This document shows, in pieces, positions 1-11,274 of a stretch of DNA of 64,000 nucleotides (position 1 is the first letter of the stretch; every line of letters begins with the position of its first letter). A program made the position numbers and the translations under genes. Source of the stretch: Desarmillaria ectypa. Taxonomy: Eukaryota > Basidiomycota > Agaricomycetes > Agaricales > Physalacriaceae. A model generated the notes under the pieces. The model saw only the letters and a program-made list of their open reading frames with translations, was not told the origin of the DNA and searched no databases. The DNA lies in NCBI GenBank assembly GCA_030407005.1, contig JAUDYN010000002.1, positions 186,001-250,000 on the forward strand, written 5' to 3'.

Positions 1-20
1 GTCTTCGGATTGGTGTCGGA

Positions 21-134
21 AAGCGCTTGGCGTATCCAACGAGTTGTTCAGCAAGCGCTAGGCGTAACTGATGAGGTTTCTGACAAGCGCTAGGCGTAGT
101 CAGGAAGCGAGGAGATTGGCAAGCGCTAGGCGTA
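21..134. repeat. Short tandem repeat, four units
   Basis: The 14-nt core AAGCGCTAGGCGTA starts at 21 (one mismatch, TT for TA), 53, 85 and 121, giving periods of 32, 32 and 36 nt. The core contains the palindrome AGCGCT. The spacers are only loosely alike. The array may extend beyond the left edge of the window. No coding role is apparent. Confidence 0.8.
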
Positions 135-686
135 ACCGATCAGATGCTTAGTTCACACAATGAAGTGGACTTGAAGATGAGTAGCTTTTTTCCTTCTTTT
201 ACAAGGTTACAGACGGTATTTATATACTAAAAGGCTCGAGTCATGAATATTCTACAATGTTCTATTATATTCTAGTATGAGCAAGAAGAATAGAGAAAGT
301 AAAAGAAAATTATGTGTGAGTCACTGCTAGGACCGAGAAGGCCGAGTGTAGGCATGCGTTGACTCATGCACCGAGTTTACAGATACTCAAGATCCATGAC
401 AAATAAACACCGGCGAGCTCCATCATCTCTCTTTTCATTCCATACTCTCATCTGGCAGGCTCCAAAACCCACCCAAGTAGATAAAACTCTCATTGGAATG
501 TGACTTTTGACGCGGTGAACATCTGAATACACAGCTCAATACAAAAGCAAAATTTGATTTCGGAGTGGCGACGTAAGTAAGACAAGAACAGAAAAAACAT
601 GCAACATAAGTATCGGATTATCGAGAGGCCTTTGGTACTTCAGAATTCAGAAAAGCGGGTGAAATTGAGGTGATAGCACCGTCGGA
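135..686. other. Intergenic, 3' flank of AgoA
   Basis: No gene is recognised here. The stretch is AT-rich and lies just beyond the stop codon of the minus-strand Argonaute gene, so it should hold that gene's 3' UTR and end signals. Unlike copies B and C, no F-box sequence is seen beyond this Argonaute. Confidence 0.5.
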
Positions 687-3600
687 TTACTGCAAATAGT
701 ATCTTCAGCCTCATCGGACAGCCTGTTTAAAAAAGACATCACCCACCATGAAATACATCTTCTTTGACTGCGTATCATGCACCGGGAGATACTGCCTTTG
801 ATGATTATCAAGGGTCTCTTCTCGCGTCTGCGTGCCCCCAGACACGACCGACGGCGCTGCACCCTGAGGATCGTAATGCGTCTTTGCCCGGCTGCAAACA
901 ATGTGGGCGTCTGCCATATACATAAGCAAAAGAAGATCGTACAGAACAGAAAAGACGCACAATAGACAGGCGTAGGGATGGACACCGAACGCGTCGATCT
1001 GGCATAAGTGAAACAAAGAGTATAAGCTAGCGACTGGATCGCGTCCGCGCTGTAGACAGTGTGAGCCTAGTGTGGAACGCATTCAAGAAATGCAAGACGT
1101 ACCTAAACCCGAATTCCTATGAGACGCAAACGATGATTGATATCAATGTAGATCATGTCAAGCGAGCAACTCACATCATAGACAACCTAGATGTTATGAG
1201 AGTTAGCAAGGAATGATTATAATCAAACGGTAACATACATTGTAGTGGGAGCTTTTGCTCGTACCCAGAAGTCCACCATGGCTCTGCAGGTAAAAGTCGA
1301 ACTCAACCGGATTGGTTATCGCCTGATCGATAACGGTACCGGGAAGGAGGTTCCCACTTTTCGCGTCTTTGTCCTTGTCATTCTTTGGGAAGAACCTGAC
1401 AGAAAATAATCAGCAATGAATGTCACAATAGAGACACAAAACAAGCAAACCTCATATGATGACGCTTCCCGACGATGATGAATGTGATTTTCGGAGGTGG
1501 ATTTAGCTTCGCGTCGATGCAGGCGTCTAGGATAGTCAGAACGGAAAAATGTGATGAAGATAAAAGTCGGTACCGTGGAGTAGAGGAAGCTCTGAGGAAG
1601 GAAGGACATCAGCAAGTATGCACCAACGGAAGTGCAGACGCATTGGCGACGTACCTAATTCCAAAACGCGCTTGAATTCACCTTCGGATACACCATCTAC
1701 AGATGCGGATCAACATTATCAAAAAGAAAAGCGACTACCGAACGACCTACCCCGGAAGAATATAAGTCGCTTCGGTATCGTTGTGACCTTCTCCATGCTA
1801 CTTCTATAACCCATATAGGCTAAAAGAAGATTCTGTCATCCAGTGAGTAACATATAAGTAATTAGCATAAACATTGGGTCAGACCTTCGCCATCGAGCGC
1901 AGATCTCCAATCATCTCCTGTCTCCCCAGCTGAAGTGTGGTCTTGGCTATGTATCGTGCGCCATCCGAATCAATATTTGCCACCACTGCCGCGTACGAGG
2001 GCGATTGACTGCCCGGAGCTGGGTGCATGACGTCCGCGCCTATATGCACCGTTAGCTACGCTATGAGGTATCCTGAGACCGGCTTACCCATGACAATTGT
2101 AGGTTGCCTGGGATCGGAAATGATAGGCGCCGACTTTGGATCTGGGATGACATTTACACCGCCCAACTTGGCATTGATCCTAAAGGAATTAATTTCGCTC
2201 AGTTTCCTCGTTCGATGATCCAAGACAAGTACAGCTCACTTCAATGCGACGTTCGCCCAGTATTGTGGTCTCGCATTTCTACATTTACCGACCCGCAAGC
2301 ACTGATTGGCAACACCTCTCTGTAAACAATCATGGTGAGGAAGAATAACAGACGAAGGAATGTTGCGGTCCACCGACCTTCATATCACCGCAGCTAAGAA
2401 CGGTATTCTCGTTAAACATGCTCCTAGACTTGGAAGTGATGACTGTACTTACTTTTTGACTGCCGTATACAAATCCGCGTTGCTCCCGTCAGGGAGGATA
2501 CACACAATGAATGTAGGTATCGCTTTGCGCTCTGCTTGGTTTTGCTTCACTGCTTCAACAATAGACTATCGAAAGCGAGGATACTTTAGCGTGGCCGTCA
2601 TAGAAAGTCCAATAACCATACACAAACCTGATCAATGTTGCTCTGGGGATTCTTATGGAAAAATAATGGCTGCTTTTCTGGCACTGGCATGCCTGGAAGG
2701 ACTAGTCAGGATCTGAAGACGTTCCGAAGGTGGAGAAAATAGCTCACCGACAGCCTCACATCCTTGTACGAGACCGGTGATTGTCCTTTTCGCGTCATCT
2801 GGACTAAAGCGGTTCTGTGGCATGAAAATCACGACAATCCAATGCCCAAGCGACATAGGCTTGGAAAATTTCTTGTCAACCCTAAGCGGCGTCAGATCGT
2901 TTATTGAACTCCGACTGTGGGATCAATACTTACAGATTCCAAGCTCCATCCCTCGGTCGCTAATAGGTAGCATTTTAACAAGAAATTTTAAGTACCCCTA
3001 ACAAATCAAGTACTCACAACCGTCGGTTGCTTCGATCCTGGTCCGTATTTGAGCTCTGGCGCGTTGAGCATCCGAGCAGGGATCTCCATGGGCAGAGAAC
3101 CCGTCTTGATATCTAATCCAAAATCGCGGACGTAACGTGATTGACCATAGGCCAGAACCTAAGGGAGAAAGAATGAGCAAATAGCGTCTAATACGACAAA
3201 AATCGGACCTGAATGCCAGCCTGGATCGCACTCAGTCGCTGATCCGGCTTCTTTGTCGCGAACTCCACCATGGCTCGTGTAGCATCCGGATTGAGCTCAC
3301 CCCGAGAGAGCTGACCGGGAACGATGTAACATCGCTCAAGAGGTATCACAGCACCTTTCGCAGTCTAACAGAGAATCAACACATTTGGCGGCTACAGGAA
3401 AATAGATCATACCTGCATGCAGATGATGTTGGGAAACCGTATGCGCTGGTTGGCCTGGGCGTAATACTGTGCCACGGTGGTCTGTTGACCACTAGCTGGC
3501 GTGAATACTATGGATGCAGCGTCTCGCTCCGTCAGCTTGTTAATAGAGTAAAGCTTTTTGCCGCCAGCCGCCGACTCAGCTTCGACCTTGACACCAAAAA

Positions 3601-4834
3601 GGAAGTTTTGGAGGCGGCGTCGCTGCGCCGGAGGTAGCGCCTGCGGCTCGGACGCTCGTAGATACCTGTCCGCATTTTCCCTGCGATTCCCGGTGAAAAA
3701 TTCGAGACAAGTCTCCATTAGGGAACCCGGCTTGAACATTACACCCGTAGAAATGTCGATGTTGACAAGTAGACGATTTAACGCGGGTCGAACGGACTGG
3801 AAGTAGCCCTGCCAGGCTTCCAGCCCCGTATTGGCTAGCGGTGCCTTTATCTTGTCACTATAGAAGGAGCGAACTCTGAATGGATGTTTGAGAGACGGTT
3901 CCATGCGAATCACAATGTTCAAAGCCTGAAGGGTTCTCAGGTCAGGCCACGTAGTCTGCTAAACGACGACACGTACCGTGAGAGCGGTGGAAACATTTTC
4001 GTCCCAGGATTGCTGGCCAGCCGTGTACCTGTGAAGCACTCTGCAGATAATCAGTTCTTATCTTTCGCTGTAAAGATGAACGAGAGTTACTCCGTGTTTA
4101 TTTCCCTTGCTTCCGTGATCGTGATCTTAAAACTCGACACTCGACTCCCTTCGGTCCACGTCACATTGAACTGCGTGTATTGATATGAATCGAATGATAC
4201 TTCCGATGAAGAAACCTACCTGGCGAGAAATCCCGGCACCAAAATTCAGCTTGTAGCTCGTATACAGATTCTTTTTCCCATCATACACAGCTGCCTTGGT
4301 AAATACATCGGGGTACTGGCTTTGCAGCGCCTCGATAAGCTGCATGTTGAAAATCGCCCGATGCGACTTCTCCATAGCTACATAACTCAAAGGTCATTCT
4401 TCGCGTTCGAAGGTAGATCTTGAATACACCAACCGACTAGAAACGTGTAAGCAACTGCGACGGAAAGACAGAGAAATCTTACCGTCATAGTGATATATCA
4501 TACCAATATCGAGGAGAGTCATTTCACACGCATTCACGCGAACGACGGTTTGCCTGCCTGCAGTCCCAAAGCCAGGACGACGCACACCGACAGCCTGGAC
4601 AGCGGCTTACAGAACCAAACGATAAGGAATTGAACAACGATGATAGATTTTTCTTTCTAGAATATCACAGAACTTACAGGAAACGGAGACGCTGGGCGCG
4701 CCTTGTGGCCCAGCGACTCCTCCTCGCCCGCCACCTCGCCCTCGAGTAGGACCTCCACGCTGCTGGGGAGCAGCTCCCCGAGCGGGGTATGGAGTCCCTC
4801 CTCGTTGACCGGGTGCCATTCGCGGAGGCGTCAT
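687..4834 (-). CDS. Argonaute protein, copy A (intact, DEDH slicer)
   Basis: Eukaryotic-type Argonaute of roughly 900-910 aa, which binds small RNAs and can cleave paired transcripts in RNA interference. Reading the minus strand with GT-AG introns gives about 26 exons at the same places as copy C. The ATG at 4834 opens a Gly/Arg/Pro-rich leader. Next come the N domain (V-G-V-R-R-P-G-F-G), the linker and PAZ region (uninterrupted exon 3410-3922, with V-A-Q-Y-Y and R-F-P-N-I-I-C-M-Q), the MID region and PIWI. All four catalytic residues are present: Asp in GADVMHP (codon 2034-2032), Glu in RQEMI (1917-1915), Asp in FFRDGVSEG and His in PVYYAHIV. No internal stop or frameshift was found. The last exon is only the stop codon TAA (689-687) after an intron at 746-690. 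Exon and intron sequences match copy C in some stretches and copy B in others. Confidence 0.9.
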
Positions 4835-4921
4835 GTTGACAGAAAGTGTAGAATAGAGAGAGGAAGCTAGATGACTGTTAGGAAGGCGATCCCACGTCAA
4901 ATCAATTCGAAGACGCGTCCC

Positions 4922-4927
4922 TTTATA
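4922..4927 (-). promoter_or_regulatory. TATA box of AgoA
   Basis: TATAAA on the minus strand, 88 nt upstream of the AgoA ATG and followed by GGGAC as in copy C. The same element is at an equivalent distance (90 nt) upstream of AgoC and absent from AgoB. Confidence 0.55.
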
Positions 4928-5850
4928 GCCTAGGGATTGCCGAGATGCCGATGACCACGTGCAATCCTAACCGGCCCTGGAGCATGTTGGCCTTGCGTTC
5001 GCCGCAAAAGAAGTTGCAAAGGACGAACTGCGTGTGATCCATGATGAGCGTTTATCAAAGGGGGGGTGAAAAATAAATATTGTATATCTCAGCATCGTTC
5101 ATGTGGTGTAACTTACAATGACAAGTACCAGATCCTCCGCTTTCTCCATCTTGGAGTGGTGCCACAGTGCTGTTAAAATGAATTCAGACAGAGCAAACTT
5201 TTGAAGTTACGCTGACAGATACGTGATGAGAAAGCACAGGCTGCTACCCACAAGAAAAATGACACCCGCAGCTGACTAGTCTGAATCGAGCAATCAGTGC
5301 CAGAGAACCCCTGGTATCCACGTAAAGATATCACAACGAGGCAAAAAGATGCCACACAATGGAAACCGGCGCTTGTAACTGTAAGATAAGGTCCGTGCCA
5401 CAGCTTCATGTGACATCAGGATGGAGAAATAAGGCGGTGCACTGTGGTTCTGTGAAAGAGAAGGGCGTACACAGAGCCAATCGTATAGAAGGGAAGACCC
5501 ATTGTGTACTACGTATCTTCACACACGCGTCTAAGAGGCCGTCAAGAGGCTGTCCGATAGACAGACAAGTCGAGCCTTGAATTCAATCAAGAACAAAAGG
5601 GCCGAAAGTAAGGGTATGGCACCGACCACTAGTCACCTGAGAGTAGAGGAATAAATTTAGCAAAAATCGTGATAATCGCATGCTGCTGCCAGCGTAAAGT
5701 TTTGCTTAGACACAACCAGCGAATACGAGAATGATTAGCCAAAAGTAGCACTAGAACATTTTACTTTGATGACGCCGAACCAGAACAGTGATGGGACGCA
5801 AGCCAGGAGAGAGAGCAGTCGATTCTGCAGAGTGATTTACGAGGGTTCTC
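4928..5850 (-). promoter_or_regulatory. AgoA upstream region, shared with copies B and C
   Basis: Roughly 5300-5560, read on the minus strand, is similar to 17.5-17.9 kb (upstream of AgoB) and 25.5-25.95 kb (upstream of AgoC). Shared blocks include a stretch around ACGCCCTTC and one near TGATATTTTTACG. The three copies therefore share promoter-side DNA as well as coding sequence. No open reading frame here looks real. Confidence 0.5.
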
Positions 5851-5991
5851 GTCTACTCTGATGGCTTCAGATAAGCAATGTACCTCGGCCGCTTAGCGTT
5901 GAAGTTTCATTTAAAAAAAAGGGCTCACAGTCAATTAATTGTTATTCACCCCTACTCTACGGCCCGACCACCGACAAGGATCGAATTGGCA

Positions 5992-7294
5992 TCAAACTGC
6001 CTCTGCTCCCACCTCATTTTTGGCCCATCCCTTTTCCGAGTCCAACTCCCTCTCCGTCAGCCTCTCATCCGATGATGACACCGCAGAATCTTCATGGATG
6101 TCAAGACGCCGCACGGTAGCGAATGTGTTAATTGGGTCAAGCGTGCGGTTGAATTCTAGAATTGACCTAGGAGGCTCTTGGTATGTCGTCAAAGGTTTTG
6201 TACCGCCGCACGTTACCCGCGCAACTATAAGCGTGGGGGCCAGTCCCTGTTAACGATCGGATTAGACTCCAATGACTCATACACAAACAGAACCCCTACA
6301 GTAATCGTAGACGTGATACAAATAGGAAAATTCGCACTGAGACCCCCTTGTTTGTAGAACGCCAAAGTGACCGTCATAGATATAGCGTACATGGCGGCTG
6401 ACTCGACCAAGGTACAGATAACTCTGCTGAACTTGTAGGCGCGATGAGACTTGAGCTGAGTCAGTCTGTCCGTTTCGCGGTGCGCGTTCCAGATTTTGAA
6501 GACGATAAGTGTGGTGCATCCAACGGTGACCGTCACCGATATACAAAAGTATGGCAGAAGCCAGTCAATTTGAGCTGCGCTCCATGCGCTCCCTGGTGGT
6601 GGCGTTGTTGCTTGCTGGTACAGGCTGAAGCCAGCGAAAACTAGAACACGAGTCAGAGACGATCCGGTTACGAAATGAACACCGCTTGCCTATCCCAACG
6701 ACGTTACACAGCGAAGGTATCGCAGCAACTATCCATCTCCGTCCCCAGACATTCCAACAACGCCAAACCTTGAGTTTTGTTTTTTCTTTTCTTCAACTTT
6801 GAAAATCCATGCAAAAGAGTTCATCTGACTTACCACGACAAAGTCAGCTATAGTCGTGTTCATAACGAATGTGACGGAGCTGGCGAGCATCCATTTGGGC
6901 GCATCGAACAGATAATCAAAGGCTGTCTCGTCCGTTTGCCCATGACTGATGAATGCTCCCCGGACATAGCACCAACGAAGTGCCAAATGCAAGGTTGCGA
7001 TAAGGTACATTACAACGATCACGACGCCCATAACGATCCGCACCGTGCGTCTCTCTTTCACAACTGGAACTCGTAGGTCAAGATGGGGGGAACAAAAATC
7101 CGAATTATGAAGGAGCAAACCTATCATCCATAACGTAAACACAACGACCGTGGTGTAGATTCCTACCAGGTCATGTTAACGATGGATGATTCCATCCGCA
7201 AAACAAGCTGCGTACCATGTGCAAGCGACTCCATCAACGTCACATTCAACATAGTATCGCGGAATTCCAGAGAAAACCCTGGAGGAGACGACAT
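5992..7294 (-). CDS. Seven-transmembrane protein of a basidiomycete family
   Basis: Multi-exon gene for a polytopic membrane protein of a family that is common and functionally uncharacterised in mushroom fungi. The ATG at 7294 begins M-S-S-P-P-G-F; exon 1 ends at 7216 and exon 2 starts at 7162 (L-A-H-G-I-Y-T-T-V). Several hydrophobic segments follow, with the motifs R-T-V-R-I-V-M, L-H-L-A-L-R-W, W-N-V-W-G-R-R-W and K-F-S-R-V-I. The tail motif G-L-A-P-T-L-I-V-A-R-V appears after an intron, then a hydrophilic acidic tail ending at a TGA (5992-5994). One intron near 6690 has a GC donor in good context (AG|GCAAGC). The gene lies 1.16 kb upstream of AgoA on the same strand, and a truncated copy sits at the equivalent place upstream of AgoC. 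The substrate or ligand is unknown. Confidence 0.8.
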
Positions 7295-9901
7295 GATGAC
7301 TGAAAAAGATCCAAGGATTATAGCACCACAGGCCCCTCAATTATATGCCCATCCGCTGAGCACGTATTGCCCATACCCGGCACCTTTGATATCGGAGTAT
7401 TTGTCTGACCGAAGCCCTTGGCATGAGAAACAAGCGGTGAGGAATTGTCAAACTCGTCCTAGCTCGAGGGCTTTCCGGGCGGCCTCTCACGAACGGATGA
7501 AGACGCAGCGCGCATATGAGAAGGGGAATCAATGATGGAAGATTGGACGAAAAAAAATCCGGACCGATTCAGCCGATAATATCAGTTAATATTATGGTGG
7601 TCTTAATCACCAAAAGCCTTCGCTCTGTGTCCCAAGCAAAATACGATCCCATTTCTGGGAACTTGACAGTAGCGAGTCGCTCGTTGGAGCTTAATCAAGT
7701 ACCGGCTCAAACTGAAGCGGGGAAGACCCCACATCACATTGAAATACGTAAGGGACCGGGCCTTGACCATAGCGTCAATCATCAGTTATTTTCAGCTGTT
7801 AATGACTTGCACTTCATATTATCGCCTCGGATACAGGAAGCACGTGGCTGCTGTGAGGGAATGTCAGATATCCCTTGAGCACTCCATATTCCATCTTCGT
7901 GATATAATGAATTTTTCTGATCGATTGAAGCTGCCTACAGGCTGGAAGCGAAGCCCCTGTGTACAGGTTAGACATCCGGTTGATTGTTACATTACCGGTG
8001 GGCTTAAACTTTACGCGATTACGATATCCCGAAAGATAGTATCGTGTTCATTCGTCTCCACATTATCATGGCATACATAGTACTGAGTTCCTAAATCAGA
8101 CTGATTCCGATTTTCAGGGATGGCATGATACCAGGAGAGACGCTGTGTGATCGATGGGAGGGGCGCTGAGAAAGTGTGTCGATGAGGTCTTTGTTATTTC
8201 TGAGAAAAAGTTCAGAACTACTTGATATCGATGAGTAGATGTGAATCTAACGGAGTAAGATATCACCGAATGCGGACATAGTAGACAAGCCCCGAGGCCC
8301 TTGAGTGATACGATCCTGATAAATAAAATGTGAAACGGAACTTGAAAGGGTGCAGAAACTACGTGGTCGATGCATCAAGGATAGAACCAACCTGCGATGC
8401 CAACAAGTCACGACGCAGGAATCAAATACACACGGTACCGGTGTACAACATGTATGCCTGCCGAGATTGGTCATTGACGTTCTCTCCATTGCTAGTCTCA
8501 AGCGTTTATCGGAGCTTGGGTAGGACGGGCCTGAACTTGACCCGACACAACAGTCTTCCTCACAGTCTGCTAGCATCGAACAAGAATGGATCAAGTAGAA
8601 TTCGCAGGATGGTGTATATAGATCTGAATCAGTCCTTGAGTCATAGAAGGACGGCTCTATCCACGAACGGCTCAAAACGTGTGATATGCCAAGTTAAGCA
8701 CAGAAAAGAATGAACATCAATGCTCTTCGCCTAGCGTGCGTGACCGATTTATTTGGCCAAGTACTGTCTACCAAAGCAACGCGATCTCTTCGAGCTGTTC
8801 TTTTCACTCGCTGATTCTTCCAAGCCGCTTCGTCGGCTCTCCTCGCTCTATCTCTTTGACCCGCCCACCTACTCCCTTCTGTGCTGTGCTTGGGTTGTGC
8901 CTGGTTTGACGCGGCAGCTACTGTCCAGGTTCCAGGTTCCAGGTATCTCGAACTCCTGAGTTTTCAGCTTCTACCACTACGCAGGTCTGAGCTTCCGGCT
9001 TCCTTTCCCCCCAGTACAATTTTCCTTGCCGTTTCTTCCTCCGCTCAACTAGCTCGTACCTCGAAGCTGTTTTCTCTCACCCCAAACCTAAGAAATCAAT
9101 GATTTCTTGCCTCTTATCTTTACCAAATTTTATTGTCATTTTCTATCTATCATTCTTCTACATCCTCATGTCCCTTCCGTAGCTTAACTTGGCCTAGTAA
9201 CAGATACTGTATGCTCTGAATCGCAGCCAAGCATTTTTTTTGGCAGCGTAATGGCGGGAGGGCGTCTACCTCTGACTGAACTTTTAAAAATACATGGTCA
9301 TAAGTATTGATATGTATACATTAAAGTGATACCGTATCATAAAGTCCCACAACTAGCAAAGGACAAGCCGAACAATTTAGGTCACCGTCGACTCATTGGC
9401 TCCCGGAACCGAGGGTCCCGGTTATTCAAGTCGGCGTGGGCAGAGAATGTAAGAGTTGGTGGATGAGCCGAAATTGACGTTGGTATTGGTTGCTTCAATC
9501 CGCTTTGCACTTGCCGACTATTGACGGTGGACCAAGTGGTTGCGCGTCAGTCATGATCAGCTAGAGCATATTTATCAAGGGAAGCGGGCAGCCTTCCCAA
9601 GGCGACCCTTCAGTGTCATCCTCGGTACCATCACCAGGAAGAGGGAGCCAAGCCAAACGGACAGGCTGGTGAAGACAGTGAAGATATGGTATCAGTAAAT
9701 GGTATCTGTACGTGTATAATCGGATCCAATCCGGGAGCTCTACAGACGCGTGAGTGGCGCACAATGATAAAACGTTTTGCGCCGAACGAAGAAAGGAAAG
9801 GAAGGGGTCAAGAAGGAATTAATTAGTAGCAACAAGTCCACAATACAAGGTAAGGTTTAAATGAACAGTATAAACAAGCGATGATAAAAAATCCCGGTAG
9901 A
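7295..9901. other. Long interval without a recognisable gene
   Basis: Open frames here, such as 7516-7878 and 7739-8080 on plus and 8247-8675 on minus, show no recognisable domain and no splice-supported continuation. About 8750-9180 is strongly pyrimidine-rich on the plus strand, like fungal promoter DNA, but no convincing coding exon follows it. Confidence 0.45.
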
Positions 9902-11274
9902 TTATTCATTCGCAACCTGCAAACACGTCAACGTAAGAACAAGAAACGCCGAAAAAGAAAAACTGACCTTGAGGATCTTTGGCCCCTCATTGCCGGGTGC
10001 CGGCTGTGGTTGCTGATTGCTTTCGTGAGGACTTGGCAGAACAAACCCAGGCTGATAGTAATTAGCATAACTCTCCCCAGCACTTGTCGGAGAAGTGGTA
10101 CTGCTGAGCAGCGATTGTGACCCTTGCCTCGATAAATCCGACGACGTCGTGGCAGGAACATCAGGGTACGAATGCGGTGGCGACTGCTGTCGTTCCGGAT
10201 ACAAGGGCTCGCCGTACGCGCCATAGGCTACCGGTGGCGCTACAGGGACAGTGTTGTTAACGTCGTTGTACCCACCGTCGTATCCCGGATGCTGGGGAGC
10301 CCCAGCCTGCATGAACGCAGGATACGGCGAGCCTCCTTCCCCCGCATTGAGCCATCCCCCGCCCCCAGGAAGGGCACCCATGCTCCTCGTCCTGCTCACC
10401 CCAATCCCAGCCTGTCCGTAATCAGCCACAGCAGGTATCTCACTCATCCCGTAGCTCTCCGTCGACATAGGGTTCTGCGCATACGTGCCGTGGCTGGACA
10501 CGTCCGAGAACCCCCCGCCACCGCCAGCCGCCACCTTGCTACGCGCAGGGAAGTCGTCGTCGTCGTCGAGGTAGACAGGTCCGGGACCTGGAGCAGCAGC
10601 TTCGGCCAACTCTCGGTCATACTGTCGTGCGCGACGTCGGCGGATCGTCGTGGTGACGAGAACAATGAGAAGCGCGATCGCGATAAGTCCGACGACAGTG
10701 AATACACCGGCTACTGCGCCTTTGTTATTCCAAAATCTGACGGTGGGAATTAGTCGGAGTAAGGTGGGGGAGGAATCGAACGCACGCACCCCCCGCTGGA
10801 ACTCGAACTGCTGCTCTGTGTTGCTGCTGCACTGCTCCCCGTCGCTCTCACAGTCGTTGGTGTGATCGGGACTACGGTGGTGACAGTCGCGACTCCCCCA
10901 ACTTCATTTGTCGTGGTAATAATCTCACTGGTTGATGAACTGCTCGAGGTAGTGGTAATCGGTACTGCTGTTGTTAGATCGGTCGCACTCAAAGTCGTTC
11001 CCGTGTTCGTAGTGGTGGGCAAGGTGGTGGAAGTTGTCAGCGCAGCGGTGGAAGTCGTGCCAGTGGTGCTTGTTGTCGCTTCTGTAGTCACCGTAGACGA
11101 CGTCGAGGTCGTCAAAGCGGTCGAGGTCGTTGAGGAAGTTGTGAGTGCCCCAGTCGATGTCGTTGTAGCCGTGGTCTGCGTCGCAGTAGTTGTGCCCGTG
11201 GTCGACGTGGTGATCCCCGTCCCTGGCAGCGACGTGACACTCACGCTGGTGGTGGTAGTTTCCGCTAGACTACT
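9902..11274 (-). CDS. Mucin-like single-pass membrane protein (5' end unresolved)
   Basis: The minus-strand exon at about 11270-10790 encodes a Ser/Thr-rich stretch, almost entirely T, S, A and G, typical of O-glycosylated cell-surface stalks. An intron at about 10789-10738 joins S-S-G-G to F-W-N-N-K-G. A single transmembrane helix (A-V-A-G-V-F-T-V-V-G-L-I) is followed by a basic stop-transfer run (R-R-R-R-A-R) and a long cytoplasmic tail rich in Gly, Pro, Tyr and Ser. The end probably reads I-L-K-V-A-N-E after a 51-nt intron that is also open in frame; the stop is at 9902-9904. The mucin exon has no ATG, so one or more upstream exons carrying a signal peptide must exist, possibly at 11.4-11.75 kb, but could not be fixed. 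A wall-stress-sensor role would be inference from architecture only. Confidence 0.7.

Noticed and set aside
1475..1809. Plus-strand frames overlapping AgoA
   Set aside because: Antisense shadows of AgoA PIWI exons and introns.
8247..8675. 142-aa minus-strand frame
   Set aside because: No domain, Cys/Ser-rich without a signal peptide, no splice partners and an overlapping plus-strand frame of similar length.
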